Assembly: GCA_030833665.1 (NCBI GenBank)
Contig: JAURGT010000006.1
Location: 1-59,937, forward strand
Direction: 5' to 3'
DNA from: Miltoncostaeales bacterium
Lineage (GTDB): Bacteria; Actinomycetota; Thermoleophilia; Miltoncostaeales; Miltoncostaeaceae
Length of the DNA stretch: 59,937 nucleotides
The notes beneath the pieces are model-generated. The model did no database searches. It worked only from the letters and a program-made list of their open reading frames with translations, and was not told the DNA's origin. Both the position numbers and the translations under genes were made by a program. Below, one piece after another: positions 8,343 to 16,375 of the stretch; positions within the stretch are counted from its first letter, which is position 1, and each line of letters starts with the position of its first letter.

Positions 8343-10177
8343 TGGATCGCGTCACGCTTCTTCGCCTGGGGCACGACCGGTCCGACGGCGGCACCGCCCG
8401 CGAGTCGTCGGCGTGGGATGAGGCCGCGATCGGGGAGGCCATCTCGTCCCGGATCCTCCCGGTGTCGCTGGGCGAGCCCGAGCGGGGCTGCGCTGCGTTC
8501 GTCACCACGTGGGACAACGCAATCGCGCTGCGCGACGACGGAGTGGACGGCATCCGCATCACCGTGACGCACGTCGGCGCGCGCGCCGACGTGCTCGATG
8601 GCGTGGTGCGATCAGGTGCGGCATTCCTGCGCACCACGCCCGACCGGGTCGCCGAGGCCGTGGATATCGCGGGCCTGCCCGCCTGCGACGTGCGCGTGTC
8701 GGTGGTGGCCCACGACGTCGACCAGGCCGTGGCGGCTGTGCGGGCCGGCGCCCGCGACGTGGTCGTGGACGGCTGGGACGACGACCACGTGGCCGCGCTC
8801 CGCGACGCCATCCTCCCCGAGGTGCTCGTGGAGCGCACCGCCCTTCCGCTCGGCACCCCCATCGAGGCCATGCGCGACCGCGTGGCCATGCCGCTGTTCA
8901 CGTGCTGGCTGCAGCAGGTGGACTGCCGCGGCGCGGCGCGTCCGCGTCACCCATGGGCGCCCGGCCGCGACATGCACCCGCCGGTGCCCGCGCGCCGCAT
9001 GAGCTCCGAGTGGCCCGATGCGGGCTGGATGGACGCCGGCCAGGCCATCGACCTCGACCAGGTGGCGCCCGACCTCGCGGGAATCCTCGAGCGCTCGCTC
9101 GCGGGCACCCCGCCCACGGTCGCCGAGATGGTGCGCATGTTCGAGGCGCGCGGTGCCGAGGTGGACGTCATCGCCCACGTTGCCGATCAGCTCCGCGAGC
9201 GCGCGAGCGGCGAGCAGGTCACCTACGTCGTCAACCGGAACATCAACTACACGAACCAGTGCTACTTCCGGTGCGGCTTCTGCGGGTTCTCACGGGGCCC
9301 GAAGAGCTACAACGCGCGCGAGACCCCCTACCGGATGGACCTCGACGAGGTGGTCACCCGGTCGCAGGAGGCCTGGGACCGCGGCGCCACCGAGGTGTGC
9401 CTGGTAGGCGGCATCCACCCGGACTTCACCGGCGACTTCTACGCGTCGGTGCTCGAGAGCATCAAGGGCGCGCTGCCCGAGATGCACGTGCACGCCTTTA
9501 CCCCGCTCGAGGTGTGGCAGGGCGCCCACACCCTCGGCGTTCCGGTGCGCGAGTACCTCGAGCGCCTCAAGGCGTCGGGCCTGGGGTCGCTTCCCGGCAC
9601 CGCCGCGGAGATCCTTGACGACGACGTACGCGAGCACCTCTGCCCCGACAAGATCCGCACGGCCGAGTGGGCCGAGGTGATGATCAGCGCGCACGAGAGC
9701 GGCATCCGCGCCACCAGCACCATCATGTGCGGGCATATCGACGGGCCTGTCTCATGGGCAAATCACTACGAGGTGCTGCGGCAGATCCAGCGACGCACCG
9801 GCGGCTTCACGGAGTTCATCCCCCTCCCCTTCGTGCACATGGCCTCACCGATCTTCCTGCAGGGGCGATCGCGGCCGGGCCCCACGTGGGACGAGGTGGT
9901 GCTCATCCACGCCGTGGCGCGCATCGCGTTCGACGGGCTCATCCCGAATATCCAGGCCTCCTGGGTGAAGCTGGGGCTCGACGGCGGCGCCAACCTCCTG
10001 CACGCCGGCTGCAACGACATGGGGGGCACCCTCATGAACGAGAGCATCAGCCGCTCGTCGGGGGCATCCCACGGCGAGGAGGTGACGGCCGACGAGCTCG
10101 AGGCCGCCATCCGCGCACACGGCCGCATGCCCGCCCGGCGCAACACCCTCTACGACATCATCGAGGCGCCGGTCTGA
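8342..10177 (+). CDS. cofH: FO synthase subunit 2 (radical SAM) with a novel N-terminal extension
   Basis: 611 residues, against about 370-400 for normal CofH. The C-terminal core (from about residue 238) is clearly CofH/FbiC-C: EMVRMFEARG, YVVNRNINYTNQC, a C-x3-C-x2-C cluster at Cys307, Cys311 and Cys314, MHVHAFTPLEV, GTAAEILDDDVR, GGFTEFIPLPF, IPNIQASWVKLG and GGTLMNESISR. Residues 1-237 are not part of known CofH or of the FbiC linker as far as I recognise. They alternate predicted beta strands and helices (GIRITVTHVG, DVRVSVVAHDVDQAVAAVRAGARDVVVDGW), like part of a beta/alpha barrel. It transfers 4-hydroxybenzyl from tyrosine to the aminouracil precursor. Confidence 0.95.
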   Translation: MDRVTLLRLGHDRSDGGTARESSAWDEAAIGEAISSRILPVSLGEPERGCAAFVTTWDNAIALRDDGVDGIRITVTHVGARADVLDGVVRSGAAFLRTTPDRVAEAVDIAGLPACDVRVSVVAHDVDQAVAAVRAGARDVVVDGWDDDHVAALRDAILPEVLVERTALPLGTPIEAMRDRVAMPLFTCWLQQVDCRGAARPRHPWAPGRDMHPPVPARRMSSEWPDAGWMDAGQAIDLDQVAPDLAGILERSLAGTPPTVAEMVRMFEARGAEVDVIAHVADQLRERASGEQVTYVVNRNINYTNQCYFRCGFCGFSRGPKSYNARETPYRMDLDEVVTRSQEAWDRGATEVCLVGGIHPDFTGDFYASVLESIKGALPEMHVHAFTPLEVWQGAHTLGVPVREYLERLKASGLGSLPGTAAEILDDDVREHLCPDKIRTAEWAEVMISAHESGIRATSTIMCGHIDGPVSWANHYEVLRQIQRRTGGFTEFIPLPFVHMASPIFLQGRSRPGPTWDEVVLIHAVARIAFDGLIPNIQASWVKLGLDGGANLLHAGCNDMGGTLMNESISRSSGASHGEEVTADELEAAIRAHGRMPARRNTLYDIIEAPV

Positions 10178-10180
10178 CAG

Positions 10181-10236
10181 ACCCCGGTGTCAGGCACTTA
10201 ACCGAGAGCTTTCGGTTAAGTGCCTGACACCGGGGT
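10181..10236. repeat. 56-bp near-perfect palindrome at the junction of the two F420 operons
   Basis: Arms of 25 bp (10181-10205 and 10212-10236) are exact reverse complements around GAGCTT. It starts 4 bp after the cofH stop and its last base is in the fprA stop codon. The arm contains GTGTCAGGCAC; I recall similar GTGTCAGGCAC/GTGCCTGACAC hairpins from REP-type elements linked to RAYT transposases in other genomes, but no such gene is present here. It could also terminate both convergent operons. Confidence 0.85.
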
Positions 10237-11642
10237 TAACCCCCGGCCTTGTCGCGGTCGCGCAGGGTGCGCAGCATGTTCTCCACGCGCGCGAACTTGA
10301 GGCGCGGGCGGCCCAGCTCCTCGCCCTTCGCCACCTCGCGGGCGTCGATGTACTTCCAGTCGTCGAACGACACCACCTCGCCCTGCCGCTCGGCGAGGAA
10401 GCGCTCGAACACCGACGCGGGGAGCACGTCGCGTCGCAGGCGCTGATCGCGGACGTCCTCGAGCAGCATCTCCACGGTCTCCTGGGCATCCGGCTTGTTG
10501 GTGCCGATGATCCCGTTGGGGCCCCGCTTGATCCACCCCGCGGCGTACTCCCCTGAGCGCGGCTGGCCCGTGAGCGGCTCGATCACCCGACCGCGGTCGT
10601 TGGGGATCGTGGCGCTGATCGGGTCGAACGGCACGCCGGGAAGGCCCACGCCCTGGTACCCGATGGCCCGGAACACCACATCGGCGGGGATCACCTCGCG
10701 CTCGTCGGTGGAGCGGGCGCGCAGTTCGCCGTTGTTGCCGCGGTAGAGCTCGTTGCGCACCACCTCGACGCCGGTGACGCGCTCCTTGCCCTCGATCTCC
10801 ACGGGCGACACCAGAAACCGGAAGACAATGCGCCGATCGGTGTCGCGCGCGGGGCGCTCCGACAGCTCGCGCAGGAGCTCGAGAACCTGGTCGCGACCGC
10901 GGTCGGGGGCCTGCTCGGTGTCGTGCAGCGAGTGCGGGTCCAGCTGCATGTCCGCGGGCGCCACCACCACGTCGATGTCGTCGCGATCGGCCAGTTCCTT
11001 GAGCTCGCGGTAGGTGAAGGCCGCCTGCGCCGGTCCGCGGCGGCCGAGGATCGTCACCTGGCGCACCTTGTTCTCGGACAGCGCGCGCAGGGCATGGCCG
11101 CCGATATCGGTGGCGGCGAGCTCCTCGGGCGGCAGCATGAGCACCCGTGCGACGTCCATGGCCACGTTGCCGTTGCCCACCACGACCACGTTGTCGCCCG
11201 AGAAGTCGAAGGTGAGGTTGCGCTGGTCGGGGCTGGCGTTGTACCAGCCCACGAAGTCGCTGGCGCCGTGGCTTCCCGGCAGGTACTCCCGTGGGATGCC
11301 CAGGCGGCGATCGGACCGGGCGCCGACGCAGTAGATGACCGCGTGGAAGTACTCGAGCAGGTCCTCGTGCTCGAGGTCGGTGCCGAACTCCACGTTGCCG
11401 CGGAAGCGGAAATCGGGGTGCTGGGCGATCTTGTCGTACACCCGGGTGACCGACTTGATCTTGGGGTGGTCCGGGGCCACGCCCGCCCGCACGAGACCGA
11501 ACGGCGTGGGCAGTCGGTCGAACATGTCCACCTGCACGTTGATGTCGTCCTGGCCGAGGATGTGCTCGGCGGCGTAGAAGCCCGACGGCCCCGATCCGAT
11601 GATCGCCACCCTCAGCGGATTGCGCGTGCTGCCCACGGGCAC
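10236..11642 (-). CDS. fprA: Adrenodoxin-reductase-type ferredoxin--NADP+ reductase
   Basis: 468 residues from a GTG that directly follows the cofE stop. The N-terminal FAD motif is VAIIGSGPSGFYAAEHIL (residues 12-29), followed by FDRLPTPFGLVRAGVAPDH, which is diagnostic of the mycobacterial FprA/adrenodoxin reductase group. The NADPH-binding segment is VVVVGNGNVAMDVARVL. The C-terminal AAGWIKRGPNGIIGTNK closes the FAD site. It moves electrons between NADPH and ferredoxin. Its place as last gene of cofD-cofC-cofE-fprA suggests it supplies low-potential electrons, perhaps to the radical SAM FO synthase encoded by the convergent operon; that link is inference. Confidence 0.94.
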   Translation of the reverse strand: MPVGSTRNPLRVAIIGSGPSGFYAAEHILGQDDINVQVDMFDRLPTPFGLVRAGVAPDHPKIKSVTRVYDKIAQHPDFRFRGNVEFGTDLEHEDLLEYFHAVIYCVGARSDRRLGIPREYLPGSHGASDFVGWYNASPDQRNLTFDFSGDNVVVVGNGNVAMDVARVLMLPPEELAATDIGGHALRALSENKVRQVTILGRRGPAQAAFTYRELKELADRDDIDVVVAPADMQLDPHSLHDTEQAPDRGRDQVLELLRELSERPARDTDRRIVFRFLVSPVEIEGKERVTGVEVVRNELYRGNNGELRARSTDEREVIPADVVFRAIGYQGVGLPGVPFDPISATIPNDRGRVIEPLTGQPRSGEYAAGWIKRGPNGIIGTNKPDAQETVEMLLEDVRDQRLRRDVLPASVFERFLAERQGEVVSFDDWKYIDAREVAKGEELGRPRLKFARVENMLRTLRDRDKAGG

Positions 11643-12449
11643 CTAGATCACCACCCCGTCGTCGTCCACGCGGGCCCGGAACACGTCCTGGTCCTCGCGG
11701 CGCACGAGGTCGCGAAGGGTGCCGGGCGCAGGCGCGGTCACCAGGCCACGCACCAGCGCGGCCGGCCGGCCGGAGGACTTCCCGATGAGCATCCCCGCGG
11801 CGGCGGCGATCTCGTCGCCCAGCGCCTGATCTGTCGCCACCAGCATCCGCCCCTCTCTGTCGCGTCCACCACGATGATCCACCACCGGATCGAATCCGGC
11901 CACCCCCACGGCCACGTTCACGAGCCCTCGGCGGAAGGCGCGACCGTGCGTATCGGTGATCACCACTCCCACGCGCCCGCCCGCGGCCTGCGAGAGCACG
12001 TGCTGGATGCCCCGCGCCGAGGCATCGGGGTCGAGCGGCAGCAGCACCACCGTGCCGTCAGGCGTGTTCGAGGCGTCCACCCCGGCGTTCGCGCAGATGA
12101 ATCCATGATGGGTCTCGCATACCACGAGCGATCGGCGGCGGCGCACCACCTTGCGGCTCTCACCGAGGATCACCTCGCAAAGCGCCGGGTCCTTGCCCGT
12201 CTCGTCCGCCAGGCGTCGGGCGGCGGCGCCGGGCACCACATCGCCCAGGCGCACCACGCGCCCCTCCGCCTTGCTCACCACCTTGTGCGCGACGGCCAGC
12301 ACGTCGCCCGGCGCCAGGCCGGCATCCACCGCGGCGGCGCTGAGCATCCCCGGCAGGTCGTCTCCGGGCACGATCTCCGGCAAGGCGCGCAGAACCACGA
12401 TGTGCACTTCGTCACCGGGCGCGGCCCCGAGGACCCCGCGTGCGCTCAC
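11643..12449 (-). CDS. cofE: Coenzyme F420-0:L-glutamate ligase
   Basis: 268 residues. It adds gamma-linked glutamates to F420-0 using GTP. Family landmarks: VLRALPEIVPGDDL, VLAVAHKVVSKAEGR, the HHGFICANAGVDASN motif, VGVVITDTHGRAFRRG and VNVAVGVAGFDPVVDHRG. It corresponds to the N-terminal half of mycobacterial FbiB. The C-terminal FMN-dependent dehydro-F420 reductase domain of FbiB is absent, so that reduction must be done elsewhere if this organism makes the bacterial type of F420. The start overlaps the end of cofC by 4 bp. Confidence 0.95.
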   Translation of the reverse strand: MSARGVLGAAPGDEVHIVVLRALPEIVPGDDLPGMLSAAAVDAGLAPGDVLAVAHKVVSKAEGRVVRLGDVVPGAAARRLADETGKDPALCEVILGESRKVVRRRRSLVVCETHHGFICANAGVDASNTPDGTVVLLPLDPDASARGIQHVLSQAAGGRVGVVITDTHGRAFRRGLVNVAVGVAGFDPVVDHRGGRDREGRMLVATDQALGDEIAAAAGMLIGKSSGRPAALVRGLVTAPAPGTLRDLVRREDQDVFRARVDDDGVVI

Positions 12450-13114
12450 CCTGCGGCTCCGGCCGCGCCGCGCGCGAGCCCGAGGCGGGCCAGCGCGCGG
12501 CCCGTAGCGCCCTCCGGCTCGCGGCGTACGAGCTCGGCCAGGTCGTCAGGGGTGTCGACATCCAGCGCGATGCCCGGGTGGTGCACCACCTCCACCGGAA
12601 TCCCGAGCGCGCCCGCCTGGGCCATGTGGTGCCCGAGGGAGTCCGGGCCGAGCCGCGGCGCGAGCGCGTCAGGCGGCGTGATGAGCATGGCGTTGGTGCC
12701 CGTGCCGTCCTCGGATCGCGCGAGCACCACGGCATCACCGTCCGGAGCGGCACCGATGAGGTGATCGACGTCGGCAGACGTGATCAGCGGAAGGTCGCTG
12801 ACCACCACGAGGGCGCTATGGGCATCGAGGGCGTCGATGCCCAGCGACACGGCGGCGTTGATGCCCTGCGGCGGATCGTGGTCGGCCACGGTGCGGGCGC
12901 CCACGCTCTCGGCCACCGCGCGTGCGCGGGAGTCGGACGTGACCACCACGATCTCCCCGAGCCGGGCGCTGCCGGAGAGCGCGGCGAGCACGTCGCCGAG
13001 CATGGCCGACTGCAGCACGCGGCGCTCCGGGCGATCGAGCGTCCCTGCGAGGCGGCCGAGGGCGTAGCCGAGGCGCTTGACGGGCACAACGGCGCCCACG
13101 TCGTGCACAGCCAT
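12446..13114 (-). CDS. cofC: 2-phospho-L-lactate / phosphoenolpyruvate guanylyltransferase
   Basis: 222 residues with a nucleotidyltransferase fold. It activates phospholactate or phosphoenolpyruvate with GTP for CofD. Visible landmarks are VVPVKRLGYALGRLAG at the start, VVTSDSRARAVAESVGA, ALVVVSDLPLIT (metal and substrate site), RSEDGTGTNAM, and the end motif PGIALDVDTPDDL. In actinobacteria it is also called FbiD. It overlaps cofD by 1 bp and cofE by 4 bp, so the operon is tightly coupled. Confidence 0.93.
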   Translation of the reverse strand: MAVHDVGAVVPVKRLGYALGRLAGTLDRPERRVLQSAMLGDVLAALSGSARLGEIVVVTSDSRARAVAESVGARTVADHDPPQGINAAVSLGIDALDAHSALVVVSDLPLITSADVDHLIGAAPDGDAVVLARSEDGTGTNAMLITPPDALAPRLGPDSLGHHMAQAGALGIPVEVVHHPGIALDVDTPDDLAELVRREPEGATGRALARLGLARGAAGAAG

Positions 13115-14037
13115 CAGCCCGCCGCCTCGATCACCACGCGGGCAAGGCGCTCGCGCGCCGCGTGATCAGGCATGAGGACGTCCGTGAGCACGGGGCGTAC
13201 GCCGAGGTCCTCGATCGCCGCGGCCTCAGCCTCGTCGGACACGTCGATCACGAAGGTGGCGCACACGTCCGCGTAGATCTCGGCCATCTGGCGTGCCGAG
13301 CACTCCCCGTAGCCTGCACCGCGGAGGAACTTCTGCGCCGGGCCCTCCACAGGCGCCCCACCCACGATCGGGCTCACGCCGATCACCCGATCGCGCCGAG
13401 CCGCCACGGCCTCGCGCACGCCGGGCACGCCGAGGATCGTCCCGATCGACACGATGGGGCTCGAGGGCGCGATGACGATGAGGTCAGCCGCGGCGATGGC
13501 CTCGAGCACGCCCGGAGCCGGGGCGGCCTCGGCGAGCCCGTCCACCCTGATGGCGTCGATCTCCTCGCGCGCACCATCGCGCACCAGGTACTCCTGGAAC
13601 CTCAGCTCGCCGGTGGGCGTGGTGATGATCGTGCGCACCGGGTCGTCGGTCATGGGCATCACCCGCGCCTCCACCCCGAGCTTCTCGCGGAGGTCGTCCA
13701 CCACGTCGGACAGCCGCGCGCCGTCGCGCATCATGAGGCTGCGGTGCACGTGCGTGGCGAGGTCACGATCGCCGAGGCCGAACCAGGCCTCGCGCCCGTA
13801 CGTGGAGAGACCCTCGAGGCAGTGGAAGGTGTCGTCGGCGTAACCCCACCCGCGGTCGGCCACCACGCCGGCGAGGCAGTAGAGGTTGATGTCGAGGTCC
13901 GGGCACACGAGCAGCCCGAAGAACTCGCCGTCATCCCCCGTGTTCACGATCGCGGAGAGGTCGCGCTGGCCGTTGGCCAGCGCGAGCCCGTGGACCATCT
14001 TCGATCCGCCGGTGCCCCCGGCCAGCGCCACGATCAC
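13114..14037 (-). CDS. cofD: 2-phospho-L-lactate transferase
   Basis: 307 residues from a GTG. It joins FO to the GDP-activated C3 acid, giving F420-0 or dehydro-F420-0. The N-terminal VALAGGTGGSKMVHGLA and VNTGDDGEFFGLLVCPDLD segments bind FO and the nucleotide. Later family segments are GWGYADDTFHCLEGL, WFGLGDRDLATHVHR, IVIAPSSPIVSIGTIL and GVSPIVGGAPVEGPA. It is the first gene of the minus-strand F420 operon. Mycobacterial name: FbiA. Confidence 0.96.
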   Translation of the reverse strand: MIVALAGGTGGSKMVHGLALANGQRDLSAIVNTGDDGEFFGLLVCPDLDINLYCLAGVVADRGWGYADDTFHCLEGLSTYGREAWFGLGDRDLATHVHRSLMMRDGARLSDVVDDLREKLGVEARVMPMTDDPVRTIITTPTGELRFQEYLVRDGAREEIDAIRVDGLAEAAPAPGVLEAIAAADLIVIAPSSPIVSIGTILGVPGVREAVAARRDRVIGVSPIVGGAPVEGPAQKFLRGAGYGECSARQMAEIYADVCATFVIDVSDEAEAAAIEDLGVRPVLTDVLMPDHAARERLARVVIEAAG

Positions 14038-14049
14038 GGCGCGAGGCTA

Positions 14050-14940
14050 TCAGCGCCGCGACGGCGCGAGCACCATCCAGAGCCCCACGCATACGAGCAC
14101 GAGGCCGGCCCAGAGGCGCGGGCCCGGCACCTCGCCGAGAAGTGGCCAGGCCGAAAGCACGCCCACCACGGGAACGAGGAAGAACCACGCAGACACCTTG
14201 CCGGCAGCCCCGCGCCCCAGCGCCACGTAGAACAGCGCGAACGGGATGGCGTTCCCCACCAGCGCCACGAGCAGGATAAGGCCGATCTCGCGGCCCCCGG
14301 TGGTGCTGGGCGCGCCCCCGAGCAGGGCACCGAGGGCCGCCAGCATCGCGCCGCCGATGAGCATCTGCCATCCCGCGATTGCCACGGGCCGCGCGCCGGC
14401 CCGGATGCGCCCTGTCACCGCCACGGTGCCAACCGCCCAGCCAAGCGCACCGAGCACGACGAGCAGGGAGATCCACGAGATACTTGGAGGCCAGAGCGGC
14501 CCCTGCCACACCACCGCGGCCGCGCCAACGAGCCCGACCACGAGCCCCGCCCACTGGCGCGGCCCCAGGCGCTCGCCCAGGAAGACCGCAGCCAGGGCGG
14601 CCACGAAGAGGGGGTCCGTGTTGGCGAGCACCGCCGCCGTGCCGGCCCCCTCCTCTGCGATGCCGATGAACGTGGCGCCGTAGAAGATGACCGACTGGGT
14701 GAGGGCCAGAACGAGGACCACGCCCCACTCGGCGCCGGGCATCACCGGCCGCCCGAGCAGCCTCAGCACCGCGAGCAGGATCAGCCCGCCGATGCCGATG
14801 CGCGCCGCCGCGGCCAGCAGGGGCGGCCAGCTCTCCACGAGCCAGGCAGACGGCACGTAGGCCGAGCCCCAGGCCGCCATGGCGACGATGGCCAGCAGCG
14901 ATGCCGATACCGGGCCGCGCGAGCCCCCGGGGGGATTCAT
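14050..14940 (-). CDS. EamA-family (DMT superfamily) transporter
   Basis: About 296 residues from the ATG at 14940 (MNPPGGSRG); a GTG at 14994 would add 18 mostly charged residues. Around ten hydrophobic segments form two EamA repeats. The first starts at WGSAYVPSAWL and ends before QWAGLVVGLVGAAAV; the second runs from SWISLLVVLGALGWAVG to RLWAGLVLVCVGLWMVL. Substrates of this family are metabolites or amino acids and cannot be predicted. The end is 12 bp from the cofD start, so it could be cotranscribed with the F420 genes. Confidence 0.88.
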   Translation of the reverse strand: MNPPGGSRGPVSASLLAIVAMAAWGSAYVPSAWLVESWPPLLAAAARIGIGGLILLAVLRLLGRPVMPGAEWGVVLVLALTQSVIFYGATFIGIAEEGAGTAAVLANTDPLFVAALAAVFLGERLGPRQWAGLVVGLVGAAAVVWQGPLWPPSISWISLLVVLGALGWAVGTVAVTGRIRAGARPVAIAGWQMLIGGAMLAALGALLGGAPSTTGGREIGLILLVALVGNAIPFALFYVALGRGAAGKVSAWFFLVPVVGVLSAWPLLGEVPGPRLWAGLVLVCVGLWMVLAPSRR

Positions 14941-15321
14941 GAACGGGGCCTCGGGGCGCGGGTGCGCATCCGCCCGGGATTCGCCGCGGGACACCCCGCT
15001 CCTGCTGATCCGGGGCGGCGAGGAGCAGGTTTACTGACCTTTCCCCTTACGCTGTAACCTTACATCGTAGGCGTTTTCCCTCACACTTTGTAAACATTGT
15101 CACGAGCGATTTTCCACCCACGAATCGCCCATGGCCACTGGCATTTCGGCTGTGTAACTTGCGCCGGAAACCGCCTCCGAGGGCCTTGTCCCTGACCTCG
15201 CTCGTGACATATGCTGCCCACATATCTGGACCTCCCAACTCAATCCCGGGAACCGGGGGCGGGCGAAGGGTCCAGGCTCAATCAATGCAACACCCTATTT
15301 TCTCAAGGGGGGACGCCACTA
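14941..15321 (+). promoter_or_regulatory. AT-richer leader and promoter region of the acetoacetate-decarboxylase-like pair
   Basis: This 381-bp gap is visibly less GC-rich than its surroundings, especially 15030-15310. A candidate sigma-70-type promoter is TTGTCC (15186-15191), 18 bp, TATGCT (15210-15215), which would leave a leader of about 100 nt before the ATG at 15322. The leader ends in AAGGGGGGA, a strong ribosome binding site. No reading frame in the gap looks like a gene. The promoter call is by eye. Confidence 0.45.
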
Positions 15322-16347
15322 ATGGCTGACCAGTTTGCTGTTACCTACGTCCCCGGTATGGACTCCGGGGAGATTCCGCCGTCGCCCGTCGACCGTGACG
15401 AGAAGACGGCTTTCATCTACAGCCTCGTTGACCCTGTCTGGGACATCGATGTTCTGCCGCTGACGTACACCAACTCGCGTTGGTCTGCGTTCTTCTACCG
15501 CGCTGACGAGAAGCGCCTCCGCCGTGTGGTTCCTGACTGCATGGACGTCGAGGACGATGTCGTCGAGCACTGGTACGTCGACCACCGCAACACGATGCTC
15601 GGCCCGTACGGCGAGTGGGGCCTCACCGTGGCTGTCAGCCACAAGGCCGGTGACGGCAAGACGTACTACGCGGGTTACTACCCCTACATGTACCTGACGC
15701 AGGACTCCGCAATTGACGCGGGTCGCGTGCTCGGCTTCCCCAAGAAGGAAGCCTTCATCCGCACCCTCGAGCACTTCGGTAACCCTGACGACGGTTACGG
15801 CGTGTACGACGGCAAGGACTGGAAGTTCAACCAGTTCTCGTTCCTCATGATCCGTAACGGTTACGTGATCCACAGCGCCATCGGTAAGTACAACGACGCT
15901 GAGCTCTCGGCCAAGCCGGCTTTCTACGGCAACACCGAGTACGGCCGCATGAACATGAAGGTCGTCACCGCTCCGGACCTTTCGAAGTCCGAGTGGCAGC
16001 TCGTGTACCTGCCTTCCCTCGTGGACAAGGGCCTGGCGACCGCCATGGGCCGTCCCGAGACCGAGGGCAGCCACCGCTTCCAGGTGAAGCCGGAGTCCAT
16101 CCGTACCGCTTCGCCGGAGAACATCGAGTGGTTCCAGCAGGCGACTCCGTTCGACAACATGGGTGCGGAGCTCCCGGTGGGCGAGATGATCGGTCTCATG
16201 ACCTTCTCGTTCGACCTCATTATCCCGGCCGGCCAGACGCTCTGGACCGAGACCTACACCCGCGACGCCACGTGGGCGGGCGCGGCCAAGCCTTACCGCT
16301 ATGGCCTCCGTCACCGCTTCCCGAAGCCTGTCGGCCTCGGCGCGTAA
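15322..16347 (+). CDS. Acetoacetate decarboxylase-family protein, copy 1
   Basis: 341 residues. The family signature GFPKK is at residues 138-142; in clostridial acetoacetate decarboxylase the first of the paired lysines forms the Schiff base, matching Lys141 here. Other conserved parts are YTNSRWSAFFYR (residues 49-60), LGPYGEWG, YYPYMYLTQD and FDNMGAELPVGEMIGLMTFSFD. The protein is longer than the roughly 245-residue clostridial enzyme. Codons are richer in T-ending forms (GGT, GCT, TCT) than in neighbouring genes, which suggests high expression or different ancestry. A paralogue follows 28 bp downstream. The reaction may be decarboxylation or another Schiff-base chemistry; many family members are not true decarboxylases. 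Confidence 0.85.
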   Translation: MADQFAVTYVPGMDSGEIPPSPVDRDEKTAFIYSLVDPVWDIDVLPLTYTNSRWSAFFYRADEKRLRRVVPDCMDVEDDVVEHWYVDHRNTMLGPYGEWGLTVAVSHKAGDGKTYYAGYYPYMYLTQDSAIDAGRVLGFPKKEAFIRTLEHFGNPDDGYGVYDGKDWKFNQFSFLMIRNGYVIHSAIGKYNDAELSAKPAFYGNTEYGRMNMKVVTAPDLSKSEWQLVYLPSLVDKGLATAMGRPETEGSHRFQVKPESIRTASPENIEWFQQATPFDNMGAELPVGEMIGLMTFSFDLIIPAGQTLWTETYTRDATWAGAAKPYRYGLRHRFPKPVGLGA

Positions 16348-16375
16348 GCCAGCGTTCTAAGAGAGGAAATTCACA

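Noticed and set aside
10923-12764. A 613-codon open frame on the plus strand
   Set aside because: It lies over fprA and cofE, both certain, and has no recognisable domain.
13162-15057. A 631-codon plus-strand frame over cofD and the EamA gene
   Set aside because: Antisense to two confident genes and made of His/Arg/Asp-rich low-quality text.
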